From Zizania palustris (taxonomy: Eukaryota; Streptophyta; Magnoliopsida; Poales; Poaceae), in the NCBI GenBank assembly GCA_019279435.1, contig JAAALK010000082.1:16583116-16647115 (forward strand): 64,000 nucleotides of DNA, given 5' to 3'. Of this stretch, positions 10,667-22,844 are shown in pieces. The notes beneath the pieces are model-generated. The model saw only the letters and a program-made list of their open reading frames with translations. It searched no databases and was not told the origin of the DNA. The position numbers and the translations under genes are program-made. The first letter of the stretch is position 1. Each line of letters begins with the position of its first letter.

Positions 10667-11922
10667 CCCCAACCACCGCCGTGCACAACCCTCACGCTTA
10701 CTCGCTGCGAGAACGAACAGAACGCCCGCACCACTCCGTTTAACGCCACACCGCCGCCCTCGCTCTAGCCACCGCTCGCCGTTGCCTGAGTCCCCCTCCG
10801 TCCTCGACGACCGCACCACTTTGACCGTCGGTGCCACCTCGACCTCGGCCACCACTCCGTCGCCGACAAACCCCGCCGGAATGCCATCGCCGACGAGGAC
10901 CCAAACGCCTTCACCGCCCCCGCTCATCGCCGGCCACGCTCCGACGACCATTCATCCCGCTAATGGTACCCTCGTGATCCCTGTAGTGTCCCTTTTCCGT
11001 TTTAGCCTTTAGATCTAACCGCCATCGTTCGCCGTGGCCTCTGGCCCGCTCGCCGTCACCGGAGAAGACGACTGGCACGGGCAAAGTACCCGTGCCGTGT
11101 CGGATTCAATCGTGGTCGTGCGATCATGATCGGACGACGCAAGTTATATCGCATGTGCGGTTTAATCCACGCCGTCAGATCTGAGCGAAGCGGTATGGTG
11201 TAATCTCGTGCGTCCGTTAGTATTTAAAACCCGCGATGAATCTAGGCCATCCATCGAGTACCGGTTCAGTCTTTTAATCTCGTGCGTCCATTTTCATTTA
11301 AACCACCCGCATCGCCCGTGGCCATCCGATCATGATCCAACGGTGGATCTAGATCCGGCGCACGCACACAGTGTGTGGGTTCACGGTGAATCCGGTTAAC
11401 CATAGACCGACACCTGTTTTTGGATTTAATTTAAATTCATAAATAATTTTAAACTTCTAAAATTCATATCTTGCTCATTTTAACTCCAAATTTAACCATT
11501 TCAATTCTAGAAAATTTATAATTTTATTCTCTACATGTTAGTGCAATAAAAACATTATGTTTACTTTGAGTATTTCATGTTTATTCAATAAAATATTCAA
11601 ATACACTTTAGGATAAACTACAAATTTGTCATTTCAACTTTAGGAAAATTTATCTTTTCATACTAGTATAAATGAAACCCTAGGTTCATTCTGAACTTTC
11701 TATTTTAAATTAATTGGAAGTTTATAATCCATTAGTTTACATTATTATTCCTTTTTAGAGAGGCCATAACTCCATTAAAGTTCATTTTAAAATGCTTATA
11801 AAATAAACTCCGGAAAGTTAACCACTTTATTATCCTTGGTTCAAACCAAACAAAACCCATATGCCTATTGTGTGATTTTTGGATTGTTTAATTGAATGTT
11901 GTGTTTAATTTATTTATAATGA

Positions 11923-11998
11923 GAAGACTACGACGTCGCTGAGGAGCCGGAGTACTTCCCCGAAGTCCCTCCCTCACCTTTCGCTGAACAAGGCAAGT
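11923..11998 (+). other. Acidic codon run with splice-donor-like end in LTR of I
   Basis: 23 codons read EDYDVAEEPEYFPEV and then PPSPFAEQ, ending at GGCAAGT, which resembles a GC-type 5' splice site. The 3' LTR keeps the same frame at 20906-20974, with one Val/Ile change and one silent change. It may be a leader exon or a conserved upstream frame in the LTR transcript, or simply conserved LTR sequence. Confidence 0.35.
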
Positions 11999-13301
11999 CA
12001 CCAAACCAATCTTTTGAGCATATTGAACCCATGTTTTATTAAACTATCGCTAAAACACATAGGATGTACATGCCTTAGTCAAATGAAAGCCCTACGATAT
12101 ATTTATTTAGATCCCCCGACCTTGATGTGCAACCCAAGCCATGCTATCTAGCCTAAACTCCTTGTCACCATATTATTAGTACTATTAGCTAGTGTCCAAT
12201 GTATTGGCACAATCGCTATAAGTTAAGAATGAGTCGTAGTAACTTGGTTCTACTATATGATCCCCGTTATTCTTGTCTTTGGAATTCTGTCGGTGATGGA
12301 GTTGTGGTTGTGAGTGAATGCATGGTGGGTTCCGGGTGCAAGCTAGGGCATTGGTCGGTAGCACCCGGGGCACTATAAGGACCGGTCTGCGGGATCCATT
12401 GAAATACACTTCCGTACTAACCACAAGTCTAATGGGTAAGTCCTAACTAAGGTATGGAGTGTTCCAAACCGAGGCCACCACTTGGAGATGGGTCAAGCAG
12501 CACCTGCGGGTGGCTTGTACCGATGTGGCGCAAAAGGGGGTGCGATGTTAGCCGGGATGCGGCCCGGCGCGCCGGCGAAACCTAGAGCGGGTGGTTATCG
12601 CTTGGAGCATTTCATGTTGAGGTTTTGGCATGAGTTCCCGTGGTATGGGTCATCTCGTTACACTTTGGTGAATGATGAGTGTGTGCCTTATGGGTACAGT
12701 AGTACACCTTTGACCAGAGTCTTAAATCTTTTCGAATAGCCGAGCCCGCAGTCAAGGGCGGGTTGCATGACATCCCACAGTTAGTTTATTTATAATGGAT
12801 GTGCATGATGATTTGACATGTAAGGACCGTTTTGCGAGGAGGGAAGACATACTCCTCTAGTTATATGATATTATGATGTTCATGTTTATTATTCCACATG
12901 ATAAAATTTGGCTACACTAAATGCAACAACTAAAAAATGTACTTTTCCGCACTATTAGCCATTGTCCTTCCTTCGTTATTACCTTGCATTACTATTTGCA
13001 TTTGCGGTGGCTTGTTGAGTACTTTTTGTACTCATACCCGTTGGACACACAATTCAGAGGATGCCTACTACGAAGATGGTCTGGAGTAGCAACCCAGTCA
13101 AGAAGAAAGATCCTGAAGAGGGCGTTCGTCATGCAATTTATTTTTATGGTTTATTTTAATTTTACTCTTTTGTAATAACGTGGTCTGCGTACCATGAATG
13201 ATTGCTCATATGTACGTGTCGCATGATGAGCCTCTTGTATTATTGTTTTTCTTTGGAAATTAAATAATGTTCCGATTTTGGTAAATCGGGGCGTCACAAG
13301 A

Positions 13302-13312
13302 TGGTATCAGAG
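13302..13312 (+). promoter_or_regulatory. Primer binding site of I (tRNA-iMet type)
   Basis: TGGTATCAGAG begins three bases after the 5' LTR end and matches the 3' end of plant initiator tRNA-Met (as complement), the usual primer for first-strand synthesis in Tekay elements. Confidence 0.85.
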
Positions 13313-13437
13313 ACGACTTGACTGTAGGAAGCCAAACGGACCAGCCTAGCACTTAGTTGGATAAAAACTATTTCACAAAAACCTACTTTATAACTTTGTT
13401 CCTCCCCTCACTTTTCTTCAACTTGTTGTTTTTGTAG

Positions 13438-14214
13438 ATGCCGGTCTATCAAGTCCACAACTTCTGCCACCACTTCGAGGGCTTCGTCAGGGAGCTCTGA
13501 ATGATGGTCACCTTCCTTGGGTTCCTCTTCGAGCCTGAGTTTCATGGAGTTTACATGGAAGAGTTCGTAGGACCCTGCAACGTCTCCCTCACCATCCATG
13601 GATCCGGCGAGCACCTGCCGTTCTTCACGGTAGCACTTGGGGGCCCAACCTTCGACGTCGCGTGCCAACGCGTCGCCCTCCAAGCTCTCATGGAGCTGAA
13701 GATGATCTACGATGATCGTCTTCAGAACATGTCCTTCCGGCTTGTGCCGAAGCGCACTCCCGGTGCCCACCGCAGCATCTACATCGGAGTTCCCTCCGAT
13801 CATGATCCGTTCATGGCCCAGCAGACACGTCTTCTTCAGGCCATGGACGATCTCCATACCGAGGCCATGCTTGACGCCGAAGAGCACCATGAGGCGGTCG
13901 AGTTCCTTCGTCAGGAGACGAAGAACTTGATCCCACAAAATGGCGAGCTATAGCGTAAGATAATATAGCTGCAGAAGGACATATCGGAGATGGTTCCCCT
14001 CGTCCCGAGGAGGAATAAGCCCATCCGCGAGCCCACCCCTCGCCCCAAGAGGATCCCACCACACCCCACGACCGCCGGACTGTCCATCTCTAGCGCTCCT
14101 GCCTCGCGCCCTGCCATCGTCTCCGACCCCATCATCGAGAATTTTCTCGAGCCCACCATCCCTCAGGACCCTCGTGGTTCCGAGAGCACGGAGACTGCCC
14201 CCGATGGCGAGTAG
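13438..14214 (+). pseudogene. Accessory frame upstream of gag in element I
   Basis: A single reading frame of about 258 codons starts at ATG 13438, directly after a pyrimidine run ending in TTTTGTAG that looks like a 3' splice site. It continues to TAG at 14212-14214 with only three internal stops: TGA 13498-13500, TAG 13951-13953 and TAG 13966-13968. Each fits a C-to-T change in CGA or CAG. The N-terminal half is globular (HGVYMEEFVGPCNVSLTIHG); the C-terminal third is Pro/Arg-rich. It is separate from gag, which starts at 14432. I do not recognise a domain. Extra frames before gag occur in some grass Tekay families, but their role is not known. Confidence 0.55.
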
Positions 14215-14335
14215 ACGATAGCCATCATTGATTGATGTATGAATAAATTTTGTGGATGTGGTACTACCTGCAACAACTTGTGTTGTGGGTAGATTAAAAT
14301 AAAAACATTGATGTGATGAACATTTTATACCACTC

Positions 14336-14353
14336 ATATATATATATATATAT
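14336..14353 (+). repeat. (AT)9 microsatellite
   Basis: Uninterrupted AT dinucleotides between the accessory frame and gag of element I. Confidence 0.95.
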
Positions 14354-14431
14354 GAGCCCCTATGGGCTATTTTCTCGGTAAAGCTTACTTTAAAGTTTTT
14401 CTTATGACTAAAAATCTTGTATGTTCAGAAG

Positions 14432-15525
14432 ATGACCGATAATCAGAACACCGGGTCCAACAACGGAGAAGGGGCAAGCAACGGTCTACCCGGAAGTGTT
14501 GTGCCCAGCTGGGGTGCAACGGGCCAATGTCAGATTGGGCCGCCATCCGCCAACCACCCCACCTTGGCGGAAATGATGGCGAACCAGAACCAGCTGATCA
14601 CCGCCCTCCTCACCCAGATGTAGCACCAACAGGCATAGTTGGACTGGCTGCAACAACAGAACATGGAGCTCACCCCACATGCACCAGCCCCCGCACCCGC
14701 GCCTCAACTCTCAGAGTTCTTGCGCGTGCGACCCCCTATCTTCTCCAGCACAACCAACCCCATGGAGGCCGGAGATTGGCTTCATACCATCGGGAAGAAT
14801 TTGGACCTTCTCCCCTGCACCGACCGGGAGAGAGTGACGTTCGCCACTCATCAGCTCCAGGGTCCCGCCGCAGAATGGTGGGACAACTACCATGAGTCCC
14901 AATCGGAGGACCACGTGGTGACTTGGGCGGAGTTCACCATCGCCTTTCGTGCCGCCCACGTCCCCGCCGGAGTCATCGCGGTTAAGTAGTAGGAGTTCCG
15001 CGACCTGCAACAATGAAGTCAGACTGTCATGGAGTATCTCCATGAGTTCAACCGTCTGACCCAGTACGCGCTAGAAGAGGTGCGAACCGACGCCCTCCAC
15101 CAGGCCAAGTTCCTCCGGGGACTCAAGGATGAGCTGTCCATCCAGCTCGTTGCCACCGACTACGCCGACTTTCAACGGTTGGTGAATAAAGCGCTCATCC
15201 AAGAGACTGAGCAAAATAAGTTGGACCTCAAGAAGAGGAAGATGATTGCGTTCAAGCATCATCAGGCGAACTCTTAGAGGCCTCGCTTTGTCCCTGTGCC
15301 ACCGGCACCTGCCTACCATCCTTGGCCCGCCTACAGGCCGCCTCACGCCTCCAGTGGATCCAACACTGTCATCCCCGCCCCGCTCCACCAGCTCCGGTCG
15401 CTCAGCCGACGCCCGCCGCCAAGGCCTCGATCATGAGGGACCGCCAGGGAAAGCCGGTTGTCTGCTTCAACTGCCGGAAGGAAGGGCACTACTCGCACCA
15501 GTGTCCTCACCCCAAGCAGCCATAA
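14432..15525 (+). pseudogene. gag of element I (capsid and nucleocapsid)
   Basis: Gag would form the virus-like particle around the element RNA. After a Gln/Pro-rich N-terminus comes a retrotransposon gag domain (PMEAGDWLHTIGKNLDLL, QLQGPAAEWWDNY, VMEYLHEFNRLTQYA, FLRGLKDELSIQLV). A CCHC zinc knuckle, CFNCRKEGHYSHQC, lies at about 15463-15504. Stops in frame: TAG 14621, TAG 14636, TAG 14987, TAG 14990, TGA 15014, TAG 15275, TAA 15523. All are one C-to-T step from CAG, CGA or CAA. A frameshift lies between 15278 and about 15420. The start at 14432 is the first ATG in frame. Confidence 0.85.
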
Positions 15526-16161
15526 GGCGCGGCACCCAACCAGGTGGTTCAAACCCGTGTCAACCACATCAGCGCGGAGGAATCTCAGGAAGCTCCTGAA
15601 GTCATACTCGGTATGTTTACCATAAATTCCATACCTGCTATAGTACTGTTTGACTCTGGGGCAACACACTCCTTCATCTCGGAGGACTTTGTGAAAACCA
15701 ACGGCTTGGAAGTACTCCCTCTAATCGCCCCTATGATGATTGCCACCCCCGGCAAGAAGACCTTAGCTAACCTATTCAGCCCTAAGGTAAGGATAGAGAT
15801 TCAAGGAGTATTATTCTAGGCCGAGCCAGTCCTCATCGAGTGCACCGGACTTGACCTCATCCTAGGGATGGATTGGTTGATGAAGCACAAATGAGTGATC
15901 GACTGCGCCAGCAAGTCCGTAACTGTGACCAACCCCGAAGGCAAAGCCGCCACTTTTCGGATGACCAACCACAAACCTCGCGAGGTGTCCCTTCACTCGC
16001 TAGCCCTAGAGGAAGTGCCCGTAGTCAAGGAATATATGGAAATCTTCCCAGAGGACCTACCAGGAATGCCTCCCAAGCGGGACATCGAATTTAGAATCGA
16101 ACTTGTCCCCGGGACCACCCAATCTCCAAGCGCCCATACCGGATGGCCACCAATGAACTAG
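15526..16161 (+). pseudogene. Protease region of element I
   Basis: An aspartic protease would cut the polyprotein. The active-site motif FDSGATHSFIS is at about 15650-15682, followed by ILGMDWL, typical of gypsy proteases, near 15861. The frame continues from gag. Stops at TAG 15817-15819 and TGA 15892-15894, and a one-base shift near 16128, break it before the reverse transcriptase linker (EDLPGMPPKRDIEF). Confidence 0.85.
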
Positions 16162-17341
16162 CCGAAGTCAAGAGCAATATCGAAGACCTAGAGAAAAAGG
16201 GTATATTCGACCGAGTACCTCGCCCTGGGGTGCACCGGTTATCTTCGCCATCAAGAAGGACAAGACTAAAAGGATGTGCGTGGACTATAGAGCCCTGAAC
16301 GACGTAACCATCAAGAACAAGTACGCACTGCCTCAGATCGATGGCCTGTTCGATCAGCTGAAAGGATCCTCGGTGTTCTCCAAAATCGACCTCAGGTCAG
16401 GGTATCACCAATTGAGGATTAGAGAAGAAGACATCCCCAAGACCGCCTTCACCTCCCTCTATGGACTCTACAAGTATACTGTGATGTCGTTCGGACTCAC
16501 GAATGCCCCGGCCTTTTTCATGAACATGATGAACAATGTATTCATGGAGTTCTTGGATAAGTTCATCGTGGTATTCATCGACGATATCCTCGTCTACTCC
16601 GAGACCAAGGAAGACCATGAAGACCACCTTCGTCCGACCCTCGGAAAGCTAAGGGAACAACAATTGTACGCCAAATACAGCAAGTACGAGTTTTGGTCAT
16701 CAGAGGTGAAGTTCCTCGGTCATGTCATATCTGCCAGAGGAATAGCAGTAGACCCAACCACCGTAGAAGCAGTGACCAATTGGCTACAACCCACGAACGT
16801 GACCGAGATCCGGAGTTTTCTTGGATTGGCCGGATACTACCACCGGTTCATCGAGAACTTCTCGAAGATAGCCAAGCCCATGACCAGACTATTGCAGAAG
16901 GAAGTAAAGTTTGAATGGACTCCAGATTGTGAAGAATGTTTCCAGACCCTTAAGAAGAAGCTCGTGTCAGCCCAAATTCTGACCCTGCCAGACATCCGGA
17001 AGAATTTCCACGTCTACTGTGATGTCTCTCGCCTAGGGTTAGGGTGTGTCTTGATGCAAGACGGGAAGGTGATATCCTACGCCTCTCACCAGCTGAGGCC
17101 ACATGAGCTAAATTACCCGACCCACGACCTGGAATTAGCAGCCGTGGTTCATGCCTTGAAGATATGGAGACATTACCTTGTGGGAAATTGGTGTGAGGTA
17201 TTCACCAACCACAAGAGCCTCAAGTACATATTCACCCAACCAGACCTGAACCTTAGACAAAGAAGGTGGTTGGAGCTGATCAAAGATTATGACTTGGGCA
17301 TCCATTATCATCCAAGGCAAATGTGGTGGCAGACGCCCTAA
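16162..17341 (+). pseudogene. Reverse transcriptase and RNase H of element I
   Basis: RT: MCVDYRALNDVTIKNKYALP, then FSKIDLRSGYHQLRI and the catalytic FIDDILVYS near 16576, all in one open frame from 16274. RNase H follows (VYCDVSRLGLGCVLMQDG, YPTHDLELAAVVHAL). The 355-codon open frame is the best preserved part of I. The segment before 16274 is out of frame, and a one-base indel near 17315 shifts the end of RNase H into the integrase frame. Confidence 0.9.
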
Positions 17342-18891
17342 GTCAAAAAGGGTATTGTAACGCCATCATGGTGCAGGACCAAGCCCCTTTGCTATACAAG
17401 GAGATGGAAAGACTAAATCTAGGGATCACCACCAGAGTGTATCTCGCCGCCCTAGAAACCAGACCTGTCTTAATAGACCAGATCCGGGAGACACAGAAGG
17501 AAGACTCGGACATCTTGGAGATCCAACAGAACATGAGAAAAGGTAAAGCCCCCAGATTCTCTGAGCACGACACCGTCTGGTTTGGAAACCGAGTATGCGT
17601 GCCCAACAAGCCAGAGTTGAAGGCCCTCATCCTTCAAGAAGCCCATGATACTCTATACTCCATCCATCCTAGGAGTACAAAGATGTATCAAGACCTAAAG
17701 GAGAAATATTGGTGGGTCAGCATGAAGAGGGAAATATCTGAGTATGTGGCCAAGTGCGACACATGCCGGCGAGTCAAGGTAGAGCACCAAAGACCTGCCG
17801 GACTATTACAACCCCTCAAGGTCCCCGAATGGAAGTGGGAAGAGATAGGAATGGACTTCATCACAGGACTGCCCAGGACCCAAGCCGGTCATGATTCTAT
17901 CTGGGTGATCATCAACCGACTCACCAAAGTGGCTCACTTCATCCCCGTCAAGAGAACTTACACCGTCGCAAAATTGGCTGAGTTGTATATGACCCGGATT
18001 GTGTGCCTACACGGAGTTCCAAAGAAGATTGTATCTGACCGAGGAAGTCAGTTTACCTCCAAATTTTGGAAGAACCTTCAAGAAGAGCTCGGCACCCGGC
18101 TGAACTTTAGCACCGCCTATCATCCACAGACCGATGGTCAAACTAAAAGGGTCAACCAGGTATTGGAGGATATGCTTAGAGCTTGCGCTCTAGACTTTGG
18201 CGGAATGTGGGACAAGAACTTGCCTTATGCGGAGTTCTCCTACAACAACAGCTATCAAGTTAGCCTACAAATGTCCCCGTTTGAAGCACTTTATGGGCGT
18301 AAGTGCAGAACACCATTGCTTTGGGATCAGACCGGAGAATCGCAACTATTCGGGACAGATATATTGCGAGAAGCCGAATAGAAAGTCAAGATCATCAGAG
18401 ACAGATTGAAGATAGCCCAGTCCCAGCAAAAGAGCTATGCCAATAACCGACGGAGAGACCTAACCTTTGAGGAGGGCGACTATGTCTATCTCCGAGTCAC
18501 TCCCCTTCATGACACTCAAAGGTTTAACATGAGAGGCAAGCTAGCATTCCGCTATGTCGGACCTTTTTAGATCCTCTGACGGCAAGGAGAAGTGGCATAT
18601 CAGCTAGAACTACCTCCATCCTTGGCAGGAGTCCATGATGTGTTCCACGTCTCTCAGCTGAAGAAGTGTCTCTGTGTGCCCACCGAACAGGCCGACCTCC
18701 AACAACTCAACGTCCAAGAGGACTTGACCTACATTGAGAAACCCGTCAAGATTATGGAAACTAAGGAAAGAGTAACCAAGAGCCATGTGGTTCGCTTCTG
18801 CAAGGTTCACTGGGACAACCACCCCGTTGAAGAAGGCACATGGGAAAAAGAAGGCGAGTTGAAAGCCCAATACCCCGAGCTATTCGAGTAG
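17323..18891 (+). pseudogene. Integrase and chromodomain of element I; catalytic Glu replaced by Lys
   Basis: Integrase joins the cDNA to host DNA. An HHCC zinc-binding region (CDTCRRVK) precedes the DDE core: the first Asp in GMDFITGLP, the second in VSDRGSQFTS. At the third site codon 18145-18147 is AAA (DGQTKRVNQ) where the family has Glu, a G-to-A change that removes catalysis. TAG 18379-18381, TAG 18568-18570 and TGA 18577-18579 follow. The frame from 18592 holds the GPF-type domain and a C-terminal chromodomain (VVRFCKVHWDNHPVEEGTWE), which in this clade reads histone marks to guide integration. It ends at TAG 18889-18891, 29 bp before the polypurine tract. Confidence 0.9.
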
Positions 18892-18920
18892 CTTTCCAAT
18901 CTCGAGAATGAGATTCTTTG

Positions 18921-18935
18921 TAAGGGGGATAGGTT
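18921..18935 (+). promoter_or_regulatory. Polypurine tract of I
   Basis: TAAGGGGGATAGGTT immediately before the TGTAACACC start of the 3' LTR. It would prime plus-strand DNA synthesis. Confidence 0.8.
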
Positions 18936-21900
18936 TGTAACACCCCAAATTTCCAAAAGAAATAAAAATACATTTTCTATATTTAGTCTCTGAAAAGAAT
19001 TATTTTATTCATTTAATGACATTTATGAGCTAAAACCTAAAGGAGATAACCAAACCAGAGGCCAGAAAAATTTGTATGTGATCCCAAGGCCTTGAAATAT
19101 TTTTGAGAATTTTTATAGATTTTATCACCCATGGAGGTAGCCAAAATATTTTAAACTAATTTCAGCAATTATTTTTATTCAGAAAAGAATTCAAACAGTA
19201 ACGGGCCCCTTTCCCCCAATCTCCCCCCAACCGGCTAGCCCAGCCCACTCCTCCCCGTGCCCCGGACTGACAGACGGGCCCAACCCGTTAGATACCCTCT
19301 CCCCCTCCGCGCGTGCGCCCGACTGCCCTGCCCCACCCGTTAGTCACCACGCCCGTACGTTCACGCCCGCTGACCGCCTTGGCCCACCTGTTGGACCCGT
19401 CGTCCACCTCACACCACCCCCTAACTTCGCCGGCCACCGATCCCGCCTCGGATCTGCCCCCGCCGGCCCCCTCGCTTTATTTCGTCGCTGGCATTAAGAC
19501 CCCCGCGACGCGCCGACCGTTTCCCCCCATTAATCCATGCGTAATCGCCCGGCGCGGTCGCTCGCATGCAAGGAAACCACCTCACCGGCGTTTACTCTCA
19601 GCATCCTCCAATTGCGCCCCTCTGCCCTCGCTGGTACCCCTATTTAAACCCCCGACCACCGCCGCGCACAACCCTCATGCTTACTCACTGTGAGAATGAA
19701 CAGAACGCCCGCAACACTCCGTTTAACGCCACACCGCCGCCCTCACTCCATCTGCCGCTCGCTGTCACCGGAGTCCCCCTCCGTCCTCGACGACCACACA
19801 ACTGTGACCGTCGGCGCCACCTTCACCTCGGCCACCACTCCGTCGCCGACAAACCCTGCCAGAACACCATCGCCGACGAGGACCCGAACGCCTTTGCCGC
19901 CCCCGCTCATCGCCGGCCACGCTCCGACGACCATTCATCTCGCTAACGGTACCCTCGTGATCCCTGTAGTGTCCCCTTTCCGTTTTAGCCTTTAGATCCA
20001 GCCGCCATCGTTCGCCGTGGCCTATGGCCCGCTCGCTGTCGCGGGAGAAGACGACCGATACGGGTAAAGTACCCGAGCCATGTCGGATTCAATCATGGCC
20101 ATGCGATCACGATCAGACGACGCAGGTTATAACACATGTGCGGTTTAATCCACGCCGTTGGATTTGAGTGAAGAGGTACGGTGTCATCTCGTGCGTTCGT
20201 TAGTATTTAAAACCCACGATGAATTTAGGCCATCCATCGCATACCAGTTCGGTCTTTTAATCTCGCGCGTCAATTTTCATTTAAACCACACGCCTCGCCC
20301 GTGGCCATCCGATCATGATCCAACGGTTGATCTGGATCCAGCGCACGTGCACAGTGCACGGGTTCACGGTGAATCTGGTTCACCGTGGACCGACGCCTAT
20401 TTTTGGATTTAATTTAAATTCAGAAATAGTTTTAAACTTCTAAAATTCATATCTTGCTCATTTTAACTCCAAATTTAACCATTCAATTCTATAAAATTTA
20501 TAATTTTATTCTCTACATGTTAGTGCCATAAAAACATTATGTTTACTTTGAGTATTTCATGTTTATTCAATAAAATATTCAAATACACTTTAGGATAAAC
20601 TACAAATTTGTCCATTTCAACTTTAGGAAAATTTATCTTTTCATACTAGTATAAATGAAACCCTAGGTTCATTCTGAACTTTCTATTTTAAATTAATTGG
20701 AAGTTTATAATCCATTAGTTTACATTATTATTCCTTTTTAGAGAGGCCATAACTGCATTAATGTTCATTTTTAAATGCTTATAAAATAAACTCCGGAAAG
20801 TTAACCACTTTAATATGCTTGGTTCAAACCAAACAAAACCCATATTCCTATTGTGTGATTTTTGGATTGTTTAATTGAATGTTGCATTTAATTTATTTAT
20901 AACGAGAAGACTACGACATCGCCGAGGAGCCGGAGTACTTCCCCGAAGTCCCTCCCTCACCTTTCGCTGAACAAGGCAAGTCACCAAACCAATCTTTTGA
21001 GCATATTGAACCCATGTTTTATTAAACTATCGCTAAAACACATAGGATGTACATGCATTAGTCAAATGAAAGCCCTACGATATATTTATTTAGATCCCCC
21101 GACCTTGATGTGCAACCCAAGCCATGCTATCTAGCCTAAACTCCTTGTCACCATATTATTAGTACTATTAGCTAGTGTCTAATGTATTGGCACAATCGCT
21201 ATAAGTTAAGAATGAGTCGTAGTAACTTGGTTCTACTATATGATCCCCGTTATTCTTGTCTTTGGAATTCTATCGGTGATGAAGTTGTGGTTGTGAGTGA
21301 ATGCATGGTGGGTTCCGGGTGCAAGCTAGGGCATTGGTCGGTAGCACCCGGTGCACTATAAGGACCAGTCTGCAGGATCCATTGCAATACACTTCCGTAG
21401 TAACCACAAGTCTAATGGGTAAGTCCTAACTAAGATATGGAGTGTTCCAAACCGAGGTCACCACTTGGATATGGGTCAAACAGCACCTGCGGGTGGCTTG
21501 TACCGACGTGGCATAAATGGGGGTGCGACGTTAGCTGGGATGCGGACCGGCACGCCGGCGAATCCTAGAGCGGGTGGTTATCGCTTGGAGCATTTCATGC
21601 TGAGGTTTTGGCATGAGTTCCCATGGTATGGGTCATCTCGTTACACTTTGGTGAATGGGATGAGTGCATGCCTTGTGGGTACAGTAGTACACCTCTGATC
21701 AGAGTCTTAAATCTTTTCGAAAAGCCGAGCCCGCGGTCAAGGGCGGGTTGCGTGACATCCCACAATTAGTTATTTATAATGGATGTGCATGATGATTTGA
21801 CATGTAAGGATCGTTGTGCGAGGAGGGAAAATGTACTCCTCGAGTTAGATGATATTATGATGTTCATGTTTATTATTCCACATGATAAAATTTGACTACA

Positions 21901-22282
21901 CTAAATGCAACAACTGAAAAATGTACTTTTCCGCACTATTAGCCATTGTTCTTCCTTCGTTATTACCTTGCATTACTATTTGCATTTGCGGTGGCTTGTT
22001 GAGTACTTTTTGTACTCACACCCGTTGGACACACAATTCAGAGGATGGCTACTACGAAGATGGTCTGGAGTAGCGACCTAGTCAAGAAGAAAGATCCTGA
22101 AGAGGGCGTTCGTCATGTAGTTTATTTTTATGGTTTATTTTAATTTTACTCTTTTGTAATAACATGGTCTGCGTACCATGAATGATTGCTCGTATGTACG
22201 TGTCGCATGATGAACCTCTTGTATTATTGTTTTTCTTTGGAAATTCAATAATGTTCCGATTTTGGTAAATTGAGACGTCACA
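18936..22282 (+). repeat. 3' LTR of element I
   Basis: 3,347 bp, collinear with the 5' LTR. It ends GACGTCACA and is followed by the target duplication tcggc at 22283-22287. TATTTAAA is at 19641-19648. Open frames in it (for example 21465-21698) have counterparts in the 5' LTR and show no sign of coding selection. Confidence 0.95.
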
Positions 22283-22844
22283 TCGGCCAATATCTCCAAG
22301 ATGATGATGCTGTCAGTGTCCCTCAGTCAACTGCAACTCCGTCTTTCAAGGTGAGGGGGGTCTTATCGGACATCCCGCCCCACCTCAATGTCCCGGTGGA
22401 AACTTTTGTCAACGATTCAAACCCAATATGGGCTCATTTCAACGACATACTAGGATCCTTATCCTCCGTGCTTGTTGATGCCTTGACGCCGGTGGCATAT
22501 CTAGAGTTCCATTGGTTGGAGATACATAGGGTTTAGCAGCGGATGGCTGATTAGGTGAGTCGGGCATCATAGCTGGAGGCCACCAAGGTGCATCGAGAAG
22601 TGATACTTGCCGGTGGCGCTGAATTGACCAGTCTCCATGATGAGTCATCGGCCTCACCGTGACGCCTTGGTGAGCTTAAGTCGAAGGAGGCCAATCTAGT
22701 TGTGAGGCTTGATGAGGTTCGAACGAATATAGCCACTGAAGAGAGTATCCCGGTGGCCTTCCCCAATCGTATCCAAGCCAAGGAATGTCAACTTGCTGAC
22801 ATCGTCCGTCATGCTCATCAGCATCACCATGTGATTGGCATGGT
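22283..22844 (+). pseudogene. Antisense gene of element A, second part
   Basis: This is the direct continuation of the gene interrupted at 9949. The frame reads HIGQYLQDDDAVSVPQSTAT, then VPVETFVNDSNPIWAHFND, and further on a charged helical stretch (ELKSKEANLVVRLDEVRTNI) with coiled-coil character. Stops (for example the TAG after LEIHRV near 22534) are present. Element E cuts it at 22844 with target duplication atggt, and the frame resumes at 43227. Confidence 0.55.

Larger units (their letters stand above)
9950..13298 (+). repeat. 5' LTR of element I
   Basis: A 3,349-bp LTR, aligned end to end with the 3' LTR at 18936-22282. Substitutions between the two are common throughout, so the insertion is not recent. 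A GC-rich first third is followed by an AT-rich middle. TATTTAAA is at 10659. A conserved acidic codon run at 11923-11991 is described separately. Confidence 0.95.
9950..22282 (+). mobile_element. Element I: complete Tekay/Del-type chromovirus (Ty3/gypsy)
   Basis: A full-length 12.3-kb element: 5' LTR (9950-13298), tRNA-iMet primer site, accessory frame, gag, protease, RT, RNase H, integrase with chromodomain, polypurine tract, 3' LTR (18936-22282). Target duplication tcggc is intact on both sides (9945-9949 and 22283-22287). The LTRs begin TGTAACACCCC and end GTCACA. Domain order and the C-terminal chromodomain place it in the Tekay/Del (RIRE3-like) clade. It is inserted in the antisense gene of A. 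All frames carry stops, and the integrase has lost its catalytic glutamate, so this copy cannot move by itself. Confidence 0.95.

Noticed and set aside
12482..12739. Open frame in the LTR of I, also in the 3' LTR at 21465-21698.
   Set aside because: It is LTR sequence; the frames differ in end point between the two copies and there is no domain or codon-type constraint visible.
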